Assembly (NCBI GenBank): GCA_023411555.1
Contig: JAEYOQ010000026.1
Span: 124,001 to 188,000, forward strand
Source of the DNA: Bacillota bacterium
GTDB lineage: Bacteria > Bacillota > Clostridia > Lachnospirales > Lachnospiraceae
Length of the DNA: 64,000 nt
Reading direction: 5' to 3'
Position 1 is the stretch's first letter, and each line of letters starts with the position of its first letter. This document shows, piece by piece, positions 18,053-26,635 of this stretch. The position numbers and the translations under genes were made by a program. Under the pieces are notes generated by a model. That model saw only the letters and a program-made list of their open reading frames with translations. It was not told the DNA's origin and ran no database searches.

Positions 18053-19012
18053 TTAGGCTTCCAGTACTGTCAGACCTTTTTCTCTGGAGAAATAATAGAC
18101 ATTGTCGGACAATACCTCCTCGTGGGCTACCTGGGTTTCATTTATCTCACGGACCATATGTGCATACTCTTTACTACTCTTATCATTGTGGGTTGGAACA
18201 AGAATTAACTCATGAATACTACTTGGAAAGATATAGAGATCAGAATGAAATTGCTCAGAAAGCCTTTGTAATACATTGGGATATAGCAGACAAGAGGCAC
18301 CATTGATTCCTTTTTGATTGGATAGAATATACATCCTATTCTTACGTCCCGGAGCACTCATAATGAATTGACTTCTATCCTCCGGAATCTCAGCCTCTCG
18401 GCTTGTTGTTTCCTCGAAAAGTATGGATTGTATTACCTCCTCCATACTTCGTAGTGTTTCTGGAAAGAAGCGCTTTGTATTCTCTGTGGCCAGCTCATGA
18501 AGCTCCTTGAGGTGAGTCTTCCACTTTTTCACATGATCATTCGTAATCCGAATAGTACCAATACCGTCCTCATCTTCACGAACCAGACAATGATAGGTAA
18601 TCGCCAGATCAAGATACCTGATATGAGGAATCTCCTTAAGAAGCCTTTGATTCCGATCATAATTGACGATTCGATAAATAATAAAGGGTTTCATCTCTTC
18701 ATAAGTGAAGGTAAAGGTGTTATCTACAATCGGAACCATGGAATTTTGGTATACATTACACAGTCGTTGAACCAACTCCTCTAACTCCACACCCTGCTGA
18801 TATGCCTCATAGTATGGCTGTAGATAAATATTCGGAGAGAAATTCTTTCCCTCCTTAAGTAATACTAGGCTATCCAGCTCCAGCGAGTTGTTCTTAACCA
18901 CCTTAAAAACCCGGGCTGTGTACTCCTTACCCATTCTTCGGCTTACCCCTGAAAGCAGTAGTCCTACAAAATAGTCATAGTCTGACGTTGTTTCTCTTAG
19001 CTCTTTGATCAT
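18053..19012 (-). CDS. DUF5688 family protein
   Basis: 319 residues from the ATG at 19012, chosen because AAAGGAGG lies 7 bases upstream; the open frame extends further but without a ribosome site. The body resembles the DUF5688 proteins frequent in Lachnospiraceae: an N-terminal helical part with RVFKVVKNNSLELDSLVLL, a middle region with PIVDNTFTFTYEEMKPFIIYR, and a C-terminal part ending in conserved SSIHELILVP and REINETQVAHEEVLSDNVYY. No enzyme motif, signal peptide or membrane segment is visible. It is a single-gene unit. Function unknown. Confidence 0.75.
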   Translation of the reverse strand: MIKELRETTSDYDYFVGLLLSGVSRRMGKEYTARVFKVVKNNSLELDSLVLLKEGKNFSPNIYLQPYYEAYQQGVELEELVQRLCNVYQNSMVPIVDNTFTFTYEEMKPFIIYRIVNYDRNQRLLKEIPHIRYLDLAITYHCLVREDEDGIGTIRITNDHVKKWKTHLKELHELATENTKRFFPETLRSMEEVIQSILFEETTSREAEIPEDRSQFIMSAPGRKNRMYILSNQKGINGASCLLYPNVLQRLSEQFHSDLYIFPSSIHELILVPTHNDKSSKEYAHMVREINETQVAHEEVLSDNVYYFSREKGLTVLEA

Positions 19013-19364
19013 TAATTGTCCTCCTTTAAAATAATATATGAACGGGCGGATAGATCCAACCCAATCATTTAACTTATACATAGGCTAAAAGTAATTATCA
19101 ACACTGTTATGCTTGGTAACAAGAGATGATAATGATCACATCATAAGTGACCAACCCGATAACCGGTCGGACATATGAATTATAGATTTCAATACGGGAA
19201 TTCTAGGATGAATATTGATTTGATAGAAAGGCTACCAATTTAAAATATAGTCCTTGGTAGTTTTTGATCTAGCTGCTTATTGAAGATACTAATCCCATGC
19301 TTTATTGTAGCAAATAGAAGGGCAAATAGCAATAAAATACGCACCATATATTTACATAAAAAAC
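19013..19364. other. Intergenic region
   Basis: About 350 bases upstream of the DUF5688 gene. Apart from its ribosome site near 19025 and the T-run of the next terminator, I see no gene, riboswitch or repeat. Confidence 0.5.
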
Positions 19365-19393
19365 AAACAGGGTTTTGGTTATTTTGCCTGTTT
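19356..19393 (-). terminator. Terminator after the YhhN-like gene
   Basis: AAACAGG (19365-19371) pairs with CCTGTTT (19387-19393); on the minus strand the stem is followed by GTTTTTTAT. It lies just past the stop at 19398. Confidence 0.8.
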
Positions 19394-19397
19394 CTTA

Positions 19398-20141
19398 TTA
19401 ATTATCACTATAGGAGCAGCTAAGAGCAATTAGAAGCTGGGAAGGTGCATAGAAGGTCCACATAAGGATTGATGAGAAGGAATAAATCACCGAGTAGATT
19501 TTCTCTGGCATGGCAATAAAGCCGGTCAGATTGAATAGACCAACATTAATATCACATAATAAGAACAATGCCATACCAACAGCATACAGAAGAAACCCTC
19601 TGTTCTTCCGATTGCTATGGACTAATCGTATTGCCATTATGGTATTGAATAAGATACTGATAAAATAAAGAACAGACGCAATTAGTAATCCCTCAAGAGT
19701 AATACCGGTAAGCCCTAAGACCAGGCACACCACAGCCGCTATCCCCACCTGAACTACAACACGCTTAGCATAAGCGATGCCCCATTCTGTTTTATCTGTC
19801 ATCTGACATCGAAGAATAATCAGACGAATGCTATATAGCTGCTGAACCAGAATAAATACCAATACACCATAGAAATAATAGTCCAATATCAAAATGAACA
19901 GGTCTGAAATAAGGGTAAAGAACAAACCCGCCTGTAATAAGGAGGTATAAAAAACTATGCTTTTGCAAGCACTACCGATAAGTAGTGCATAGCAAAAGCA
20001 TAGTATAATAATTGAATATTTAATGCCAACAGATAGTCTGATACTTCCACCGGTAATATCCAAGGTCAGAAAAGCTACGTATAATATCGCCTGTAATAGA
20101 AGAAATATTAGTTCAAAGCTTTTTTTCTTGTCTTTCACCAT
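19398..20141 (-). CDS. Polytopic membrane protein, YhhN/lysoplasmalogenase-like
   Basis: 247 residues with about eight hydrophobic helices. The pattern of an SDLFIL segment in the third helix, a later CDINVGLFN segment and a C-terminal WTFYAPSQLLIALS helix resembles the YhhN/TMEM86 family, which includes alkenyl-ether lipid (lysoplasmalogen) hydrolases. Plasmalogens are common clostridial lipids, which makes this role plausible. AAGGAGTAAG precedes the ATG. It lies 33 bases after the GGDEF-EAL gene on the same strand and is probably co-transcribed with it. Family assignment is by general pattern only. Confidence 0.6.
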   Translation of the reverse strand: MVKDKKKSFELIFLLLQAILYVAFLTLDITGGSIRLSVGIKYSIIILCFCYALLIGSACKSIVFYTSLLQAGLFFTLISDLFILILDYYFYGVLVFILVQQLYSIRLIILRCQMTDKTEWGIAYAKRVVVQVGIAAVVCLVLGLTGITLEGLLIASVLYFISILFNTIMAIRLVHSNRKNRGFLLYAVGMALFLLCDINVGLFNLTGFIAMPEKIYSVIYSFSSILMWTFYAPSQLLIALSCSYSDN

Positions 20142-20174
20142 CTTACTCCTTATACCAATATCAGCACTAATCTA

Positions 20175-21713
20175 TTATTCCTTATTCTTTAAAAATTGAA
20201 TCGCCATATCCTTTGGAATCGGTTTACTGTATAAAAAGCCCTGGGCCTTATCACAATTTGCTTCCTTCAGAAATTCCTCCTGATCAGAGTTCTCAACACC
20301 CTCTGCGATGACCAACAAATCCAGATTTCTGGCTAATGCAATAATTGTTTGTATAATCTTCTGATCAGAACGATCCTCCATTACGGTGTCAAGGAAGCTC
20401 TTGTCAATCTTAAGGTTACTAACCGGTAACCTCTTAAGGTAGCTCATAGAAGAATAGCCAGTTCCGAAGTCATCCAGTGAGAACCTAACTCCTAGCTTTC
20501 TGAGCTCCTGAATTGTTTCTATTGTATAATCAATATCATCCAGAGCTACACTCTCTGTAATCTCCAATTCCAGATTATTAGCATTAATACCGGTTTCCTC
20601 GATGATATCAGAGACAATCTTTACAATGTCCTTATCCTTGAACTGTCTTGCTGACAGATTAACCGCCATATTAATGTCCTGATATTCCTTCGACCATTGC
20701 TTTAATTGATTGCAAGCCGTTCGTAATGCCCATTTACCGATCGGTATGATTAAACCGGTCTCTTCTGCAAGAGAGATAAACTCATCCGGACCTATTAAAC
20801 CTTTTGTCGGATGATTCCAGCGTATCAAAGCTTCAAATCCTACTACCTGCTTCGTCTCCAGATTCATCTGTGCCTGATAAAAGAGTACAAATTCCTCTCT
20901 CTCTATCGCCTTACGAAGCTCCGACTGGATTTCAATCTTCTCTGTAAGCTTTACATTATAGGAATAATCAAAATATGCATGTGTATTCTTACCATTAGCT
21001 TTCGCTACATACATAGCTGAATCCACATTCTTAATTAAAGCCTGCGAAGTCTTTCCATCCTTAGGTGCAAAGGCCACTCCAATGCTGACTGTTACAAAGT
21101 ATTCTTTCGTAGACAATACGAAGGGGTAACTAAATACATTCTTGATCTTCTTTATTTTTTCCTCATAGGATGCCGTGTCCTGTAAATTCTGGGTCAGAAC
21201 AACAAATTCATCTCCACCGATTCTTGCCAGATAATCATTTTCATCCATCGCCTGCTTTAAACGATATGTAACATCAATCAGAAGCTCATCCCCATAGGAA
21301 TGCCCGAGAGAATCATTAATATTCTTAAAATTATCTATATCAATATCCATGATTCCAACTGTTTCTTCACTTCTCAGGGTAAGCATAATGTTATCAAGCA
21401 TCTCAGTAAAAGCCGTTCGATTCGGCAGTTCTGTAAGGTAATCCGTATACGCCAGCTTTTTCATGCTTTCTTTATTTTTATTCAGCTCATCATACTTAAC
21501 TGTCAAATCATTCAAGGAAGAAAGAACATTATTATAATCCGTCTCCAGTTCTAAATTAAGCACTTTGATCTCTTGATTTTCTCGCTCTGTGAGACTCTTA
21601 GCGTATTTTAGTTTCTTTACACGGATTGCATATATCACCAGCATTAGAATTAATATTCCAATTCCAATTAGAATTGAAATACCGGCTGATCGATCAATCA
21701 CAAAATATCCCAT
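20175..21713 (-). CDS. GGDEF-EAL cyclic-di-GMP protein, membrane anchored
   Basis: 512 residues: one membrane helix (about 10-30), a coiled coil (about 35-85), a GGDEF domain (about 87-250, motif ARIGGDEFVVL) and an EAL domain (about 260-510). EAL catalytic elements are all present: FEALIRWNHP, VNLSARQF, LEITES, LDDFGTGYSS, LKIDKSF, IAEGVE and AQGF. The synthetase motif is also intact, while the RxxD inhibitory site is missing (DEND). The protein could therefore be bifunctional; phosphodiesterase activity is the safer prediction. A GGAGG site precedes the ATG. It shares a likely transcript with the downstream YhhN-like gene. Confidence 0.94.
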   Translation of the reverse strand: MGYFVIDRSAGISILIGIGILILMLVIYAIRVKKLKYAKSLTERENQEIKVLNLELETDYNNVLSSLNDLTVKYDELNKNKESMKKLAYTDYLTELPNRTAFTEMLDNIMLTLRSEETVGIMDIDIDNFKNINDSLGHSYGDELLIDVTYRLKQAMDENDYLARIGGDEFVVLTQNLQDTASYEEKIKKIKNVFSYPFVLSTKEYFVTVSIGVAFAPKDGKTSQALIKNVDSAMYVAKANGKNTHAYFDYSYNVKLTEKIEIQSELRKAIEREEFVLFYQAQMNLETKQVVGFEALIRWNHPTKGLIGPDEFISLAEETGLIIPIGKWALRTACNQLKQWSKEYQDINMAVNLSARQFKDKDIVKIVSDIIEETGINANNLELEITESVALDDIDYTIETIQELRKLGVRFSLDDFGTGYSSMSYLKRLPVSNLKIDKSFLDTVMEDRSDQKIIQTIIALARNLDLLVIAEGVENSDQEEFLKEANCDKAQGFLYSKPIPKDMAIQFLKNKE

Positions 21714-21751
21714 AAGTCCTCCATACGTTCCCCAAAACGTATTTTCCTTCG

Positions 21752-23137
21752 TTATTTAGTTTTCAGATAACGATCAATGCCTGCAGCTGCTGCTTTTCCT
21801 GCCCCCATAGCTAGTATAACTGTTGCGGCTCCGGTCACTGCATCTCCACCGGCGAACACACCTTCTCTCGATGTTTCACCAGTCTCTTCATCTGCTATAA
21901 TACACTTATATTTGTTAGTATTCAAGCCTTTTGTTGTAGATGAGATCAAAGGATTTGGACTTGTCCCCAATGACATGATTACGGTATCCACATCTAAGAC
22001 AAATTCAGAGTCCGCCTTCTCTACCGGTTTTCTTCTTCCACTCTCATCCGGCTCACCCAGTTCCATCTCCACACAACGCATACCGCAAACCCAGCCATTA
22101 TCATTTACAAGTATTTCTTTGGGGTTGGTTAAAAGCTTAAAGATGATACCTTCTTCCTTTGCATGATGAACCTCTTCTACTCTGGCAGGTAGTTCAGCCT
22201 CACCTCTTCGATATACGATATATACCTGGGCACCTAATCGCAGTGCAGTTCGTGCGGCATCCATTGCCACATTACCTCCACCAACAACAGCAACCTTCTT
22301 ACCCGCAATAATCGGAGTATCATAGCTCTTATCAAATGCCTTCATTAGGTTGCTTCTGGTAAGATATTCATTGGCTGAAAATACGCCATTCGCATTCTCG
22401 CCAGGAATGCCCATGAACTTCGGAAGTCCCGCACCAGAGCCTATAAATACTGCTTCATAGCCTTCCTCATCCATCAGCTCATCAATCGTAATTGATTTAC
22501 CAATAACCACATTTGTCTCTATCTTTACACCCAAGGCACGAACATTATCTATTTCTGTCTTCACTACAGTCTCTTTTGGCAGACGAAATTCTGGGATTCC
22601 ATATACAAGTACACCACCGGGTTCATGCAATGCTTCAAAAATTGTCACATCATAGCCCAGCTTCGCCAGGTCTCCGGCGCAGGTAAGACCAGCCGGCCCC
22701 GCACCAATCACAGCAACCTTTCTTCCATTTTGCTCCTGTGCCGGCTCGGGCTTGATATTATGCTCCCTTGCCCAATCAGCAGCAAACCGCTCCAGCTTTC
22801 CAATGGATACAGGCTCTCCCTTAATACCACGGATACATCTCTCCTCACACTGCGTCTCCTGAGGACATACTCTTCCGCATACTGCAGGTAAGGCAGAATA
22901 TTTTCCAATCACTTTAAATGCTTCTTCCGGATTACCTCCCGCAAGTTCCTTGATAAAAGCCGGAATATCAATATTAACAGGACACCCTGTGATACATTTT
23001 GCATTCTTACATTGTATACAGCGGGACGCCTCCTCCATCGCTTCTTCAAGATTATATCCATAGCAAACCTCTTCAAAATTAGCTGCTCTAACCTGAGGAT
23101 CTTGCTCTCTTACAGGTACCTTCTTTAAAACATCCAT
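21752..23137 (-). CDS. nfnB: NADH-dependent reduced ferredoxin:NADP+ oxidoreductase, large subunit
   Basis: The 461-residue flavoprotein is related to the glutamate synthase small subunit. With NfnA it couples NADH and reduced ferredoxin oxidation to NADP+ reduction by flavin-based electron bifurcation. The N-terminal cluster domain carries C40, C43, C48, C52 and C87, C91, C97, C101 for two 4Fe-4S clusters. An FAD-binding GxGxxG (IGAGPAGL, about 145) and an NADP-binding GGGNVAMD (about 288) follow, then the C-terminal FAD motif FAGGDAVTG. It lies 60 bases after nfnA. Pairing with an NfnA-type gene, rather than a glutamate synthase large subunit, decides the assignment. It supplies NADPH from ferredoxin reduced by NifJ. 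Confidence 0.95.
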   Translation of the reverse strand: MDVLKKVPVREQDPQVRAANFEEVCYGYNLEEAMEEASRCIQCKNAKCITGCPVNIDIPAFIKELAGGNPEEAFKVIGKYSALPAVCGRVCPQETQCEERCIRGIKGEPVSIGKLERFAADWAREHNIKPEPAQEQNGRKVAVIGAGPAGLTCAGDLAKLGYDVTIFEALHEPGGVLVYGIPEFRLPKETVVKTEIDNVRALGVKIETNVVIGKSITIDELMDEEGYEAVFIGSGAGLPKFMGIPGENANGVFSANEYLTRSNLMKAFDKSYDTPIIAGKKVAVVGGGNVAMDAARTALRLGAQVYIVYRRGEAELPARVEEVHHAKEEGIIFKLLTNPKEILVNDNGWVCGMRCVEMELGEPDESGRRKPVEKADSEFVLDVDTVIMSLGTSPNPLISSTTKGLNTNKYKCIIADEETGETSREGVFAGGDAVTGAATVILAMGAGKAAAAGIDRYLKTK

Positions 23138-23197
23138 TTCTATTCCTCCAAATGATTTATCAGTTATTAACTTAGGTCAAATGAATAATGTATGAAA

Positions 23198-24112
23198 TTA
23201 TTTCGAAACAGTTTCCTCATGACACTCGCAACCAGGATGATGATGGGTCGGACCCTCCTTTTGACGAAGTACGACCTTGCCTTCTTCTGATTTATACATT
23301 TGAAGTCTCTTCATTGCCTCATCAAAATTAACCAGATGTCCATCAAACTCCGGACCGTCAACACATGCAAACTTAACCTCGTTACCGATCGATAATCTGC
23401 AGGCACCGCACATACCAGTCCCATCGACCATAACCGGATTCATACTTACAATTGTCTTTATCCCAAGCTCCTTTGTCAGTAAGCAGACAAATTTCATCAT
23501 AATCATTGGACCGATCGCAATTACAAGATCATATTGCTTTCCTTGATTATTCACAAGATCCTTGATGCAATCGTTAACATTACCCTTAAATCCATAGGAT
23601 CCGTCATCGGTGGTTATGTAGAGGTCCTTCGTTAATGGCCTCATTCTATCTTCTAATATGATTAATTCCTTATTTCTTGCTCCAATGATGCAATCTACGT
23701 CGTAACCATTCTCCTTCATCCACTTCACCTGAGGATATACCGGTGCTGCACCAACGCCACCAGCAACAAATAAGATGCGAAGCTTTGATAACTCCTCCCT
23801 TGGCATATCGATTAATTCAGATTTATGTCCTAGCGGCCCGGTAAAGTCACGGAAGGCCTCCCCTTCTTCAAAGGTAGCCATGAGCTGAGTCGAGGATCCC
23901 AACGCCTGGAATACGATCGTCACAGTTCCTGCTTCACGATCATAATCACAGATAGTCAAAGGAATTCTCTCTCCCTTTTCATCCATCTTTACAATTACAA
24001 ATTGTCCTGGATAGCAATTCTTAGCAACTCGAGGTGCCTTTACATCCATAAGATAGATGTTATTAGCCAGACTTTCTTTCTTCATGATCGTATAAATATA
24101 ATTCTCAGCCAT
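23198..24112 (-). CDS. nfnA: NADH-dependent reduced ferredoxin:NADP+ oxidoreductase, small subunit
   Basis: 304 residues of the dihydroorotate dehydrogenase electron-transfer-subunit type. The FAD-binding half contains GERIPLTICDYD (48-58) and the NAD-binding half VAGGVGAAPVYP (116-127). The [2Fe-2S] site is D230, C235, C238, C250, the same D-5-C-3-C-12-C spacing as the family with its unusual aspartate ligand. A C-terminal extension has three His and two Cys within THHHPGCECHEE, which could bind a metal and is not needed for the known mechanism. AGAGG precedes the ATG. Upstream of nfnB in one operon. Confidence 0.95.
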   Translation of the reverse strand: MAENYIYTIMKKESLANNIYLMDVKAPRVAKNCYPGQFVIVKMDEKGERIPLTICDYDREAGTVTIVFQALGSSTQLMATFEEGEAFRDFTGPLGHKSELIDMPREELSKLRILFVAGGVGAAPVYPQVKWMKENGYDVDCIIGARNKELIILEDRMRPLTKDLYITTDDGSYGFKGNVNDCIKDLVNNQGKQYDLVIAIGPMIMMKFVCLLTKELGIKTIVSMNPVMVDGTGMCGACRLSIGNEVKFACVDGPEFDGHLVNFDEAMKRLQMYKSEEGKVVLRQKEGPTHHHPGCECHEETVSK

Positions 24113-24423
24113 ATCAATTAACCTCTTTCTTTATACAAAAATGCTAATAATAATAAATATTTTGCTAACATTATAATGTAATTATATCAAAAAATCCAGT
24201 AATATTTTCAGGAAGGACCAATCCCTGATAGTTTTTGTCATATTATGTATAAACGAGGTAATTTATGTGGATCATGCACCTTATAATGGTAGAAATCAGG
24301 CTTGCCCCAATTGTGTTTTTGTCATAATTGATCATCAGCTTTGTTTTCTAAAGCCAATTGCATAACTATGCAAAACTATATGGTAGCAAGCCCAAGTAAT
24401 TAGTTCCTTTGCTATATGGTGTT
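24113..24423. other. nfnA upstream region
   Basis: About 310 bases. A TATAAT lies near 24170 on the minus strand with a poor -35 17 bases upstream and is the probable nfnA promoter. I see no riboswitch, terminator or small gene. Confidence 0.45.
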
Positions 24424-25038
24424 TTATCCTATATACGTTCGAAGTATCTGTAAAAACTTAGAATTTTCCTCTTCCTCTAGCTCAGAATCCGCATCGGTCC
24501 TCCCCATTCGATCACACAAGCAAAGCAGTGCTAGTTCATAAATATCCACCCTTTTTATTAATCCCTTCATGTCTGCATAGGGAAGCTTTTTTAATACATA
24601 AAGCATATGCATATGATACCTCACCATAGATGAAACCGCATCAATAAATGCCTGGTCACATTCGAAGTATTTGAGGAAATCAATACACAGCTCTTCTCCC
24701 ACCTTATCGTGATCATATGACGTTATTCTTCCTTTACGGTTTCTGGTGGTTGGAGGCTTACCTATATCATGGAGTAAGGCAGACCACATAAACACTTCCT
24801 TACTCCGGCTTTTTTCACGAACCTTCGCTGCTTCATCAAGAACCAGCATTGTATGGTTCCAGACATTACCTTCCGGGTGATATTTTGCCGATTGCTCTGT
24901 CTCCTTCAGCTTATGCAGTAAAGATAGTGGATACTCTTTTAAACCGCCCTTCTGATCCAGCTCCTCCATATAGAAAGAGGGATTTTCATCGGCAAGTAAA
25001 TGCGAAGTAATATCCTGGAAGATAGTTTTCTTATCCAT
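24424..25038 (-). CDS. HD-domain phosphohydrolase
   Basis: 204 residues, cytosolic. The metal-binding HD signature is complete: H in EGNVWNHTMLV, the HD pair in SALLHDIGKPPTT, then YDHDKVGEEL and a C-terminal Asp region with LCDRMGRTDAD. The arrangement resembles the HD domain that follows the catalytic head in CCA-adding enzymes, here as a free-standing domain. Likely a nucleotide or nucleic-acid phosphohydrolase. The ATG at 25038 starts one base after the stop codon of the small upstream gene, which suggests translational coupling; an ATG at 25047 is the alternative. Substrate unknown. Confidence 0.8.
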   Translation of the reverse strand: MDKKTIFQDITSHLLADENPSFYMEELDQKGGLKEYPLSLLHKLKETEQSAKYHPEGNVWNHTMLVLDEAAKVREKSRSKEVFMWSALLHDIGKPPTTRNRKGRITSYDHDKVGEELCIDFLKYFECDQAFIDAVSSMVRYHMHMLYVLKKLPYADMKGLIKRVDIYELALLCLCDRMGRTDADSELEEEENSKFLQILRTYIG

Positions 25039-25039
25039 T

Positions 25040-25216
25040 CTAACCATTCTTTCTTGCACGGTCGCCTATAGGCCTCGCTTTCTCGTGTCCTGCTTTTGCC
25101 TTACCTTGTATCTCAGGAACCGGTTCCACCTCGTTCTTCTGAATATGCATTCTCTGCTGCCCCTCCGTACCATGGAGCTCTGTTACATCAGGTCTTCTCA
25201 TTCCAGCCTTTGCCAT
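25040..25216 (-). CDS. Small basic protein of 58 residues, unknown
   Basis: The frame starts MAKAGMRRPDVTELHG and ends with KARPIGDRARKNG. It is hydrophilic, rich in Lys, Arg, Gly and Pro, with no hydrophobic core and no cysteine. A strong AGGAGGTG stands 4-5 bases before the ATG, better than that of its neighbours, which is why I accept the gene despite its size. It sits between another small basic protein and the HD-domain gene, all on one strand and nearly touching. A spore-core or nucleic-acid-binding protein is possible; nothing proves it. Confidence 0.7.
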   Translation of the reverse strand: MAKAGMRRPDVTELHGTEGQQRMHIQKNEVEPVPEIQGKAKAGHEKARPIGDRARKNG

Positions 25217-25230
25217 AGTACACCTCCTGC

Positions 25231-25365
25231 TTATACATCATTATGCTCTATTGATTTTCTTTTTGCATTTTTATTCTTATTCTGATTCTCTCTGGTCAAC
25301 GGTGTCTGACCATTTGCTTTTTTAATGCGAGCCTTTTTATTATCCGGTTGGCTGTCCTTCGGCAT
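25231..25365 (-). CDS. Small basic protein of 44 residues, possibly SASP-like
   Basis: The frame starts MPKDSQPDNKKARIKK and ends KRKSIEHNDV. Lys, Asn and Gln dominate, with no hydrophobic segment, so it is probably disordered. GGAGGG lies 7 bases before the ATG. The composition and a GQ-PL...K-N...K...H-D pattern recall small acid-soluble spore proteins of the SspP type, but the resemblance is weak. The stop is 14 bases from the start of the next small gene. Confidence 0.65.
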   Translation of the reverse strand: MPKDSQPDNKKARIKKANGQTPLTRENQNKNKNAKRKSIEHNDV

Positions 25366-25517
25366 GATTACCCTCCATTCTGTTATAGCATCAATATTAG
25401 ATAAGCCTTCTGTAGGCTTTCAGGAATACAGTACATCACCTGCTAATCGCTAGCTGATGTGAAGTAATCCCTGTATGGAATAGTATATACAAACCTTCTT
25501 TGTCTATCCGAAAGGAG

Positions 25518-26012
25518 CTACAGACCTAGATTTGACAAATCGGACTGCTTCGATAAATGATAATTGGAAAAACGTTTATCACCGGATAAGTCTTTACCAA
25601 ACCATTCCGGTGGTTGAAAGGTATTTGCAGCCTCTAGATTCGGAAATTCCACCTCAACAATGACCAATCCTGAGAGCTTCCCTTCGAATATATCCAGCTC
25701 AGCAGTTAAATCATTCCAGAGAGGTATTAAATAACGAGTTTTAAAAACCATATTATCATCGATCTTCTTTTTTAATTCTAGATATGCCTCTTCTGTCAGT
25801 GGCAGTTCGACCTCATTGTTGACAGATGGCCAATTATCACCAACCGACTCTAGGCCAAACTTTGATTTATAGGTCAGTATATAGGCTTCATTGCTTTTTC
25901 GAATACGGATAGTCGGATTGTGGCATAAATATCCCTGTTCAATCTTCTTATTCTTATATTGGGACAAATTATCAGGTAATAAAGTTACTAGGTATTTACG
26001 TTCTATCTCCAT
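25518..26012 (-). CDS. CYTH-domain protein
   Basis: 164 residues forming a single CYTH (triphosphate tunnel) domain. The diagnostic ExExK is near the N-terminus as MEIERKYL, followed by strands bearing the expected charged residues (TIRIRKS, YILTYKSK, NNEVELPL, KTRYLIP, AELDIFEG, IVEVEF). The family covers inorganic triphosphatases, thiamine triphosphatases and class IV adenylate cyclases; in Firmicutes short single-domain forms are mostly triphosphatases. Monocistronic. Substrate cannot be told. Confidence 0.88.
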   Translation of the reverse strand: MEIERKYLVTLLPDNLSQYKNKKIEQGYLCHNPTIRIRKSNEAYILTYKSKFGLESVGDNWPSVNNEVELPLTEEAYLELKKKIDDNMVFKTRYLIPLWNDLTAELDIFEGKLSGLVIVEVEFPNLEAANTFQPPEWFGKDLSGDKRFSNYHLSKQSDLSNLGL

Positions 26013-26159
26013 AATATCTACCCTTCTTATTGTTTCTATTTATTTTTAATTCATACAACAGCAAACGAACTCACCATGCCTGCTCTTTTCATTAATTTGA
26101 GCCGGAAGGAATTTTATGCTCTCTTGAATAGTAAGTCATTTTTCAAGAATACTATTCTC

Positions 26160-26555
26160 ATGAAAAAATATTTGAAAAATTTTATTATCTGCGGTCTCTG
26201 TGGTTGGTGCATGGAATGCTTCTGGACCGGACTGGATTCCCTTCGAAAGCATACCGATAAAAAACTGTCCTGTCGGACCTCTGTATGGATGTTTCCCATC
26301 TATGGAATGGCCGCCTGCCTAACCCCTATCTGTAAAAAGCTAAAAAACCATAGTGCACTGTTACGAGGAGGTGTATACGCATTTTTAATCTTTTTTGGTG
26401 AATACATTAGTGGTGTATTCTTGAAAAAATATGGTGCATGTCCATGGGATTACAGCAAAGCTAAGCTAAATTACAAGGGTGTCATTCGATTGGATTATGC
26501 TCCTGCTTGGTTCTTAGCAGGGCTCCTATTCGAAAAAATATTGGACCAAGATTAG
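26160..26555 (+). CDS. Putative ABC-transporter-type membrane protein, CmpB family (PF06541-like)
   Basis: 131 residues with four hydrophobic helices. The segments CGLCGWCMECFWTGL, SVWMFPIYGMA, GGVYAFLIFFGEYISG, CPWDYS and IRLDYAPAWFLAGLLFE match the small membrane-protein family annotated as putative ABC transporter permeases in Firmicutes. No real transport role has been shown for it to my knowledge. No good ribosome site precedes any candidate start; the ATG at 26160 places the first helix at the normal distance from the N-terminus, whereas an ATG at 26076 would add a 28-residue extension unusual for the family. Confidence 0.65.
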   Translation: MKKYLKNFIICGLCGWCMECFWTGLDSLRKHTDKKLSCRTSVWMFPIYGMAACLTPICKKLKNHSALLRGGVYAFLIFFGEYISGVFLKKYGACPWDYSKAKLNYKGVIRLDYAPAWFLAGLLFEKILDQD

Positions 26556-26635
26556 CGGATCGGATTACCCTTCCGCTATTACTTATTATGCTTTAGTTGC
26601 AGCCAAATTGCAAGCTTGAAAGGCAGGCTAAAAAG

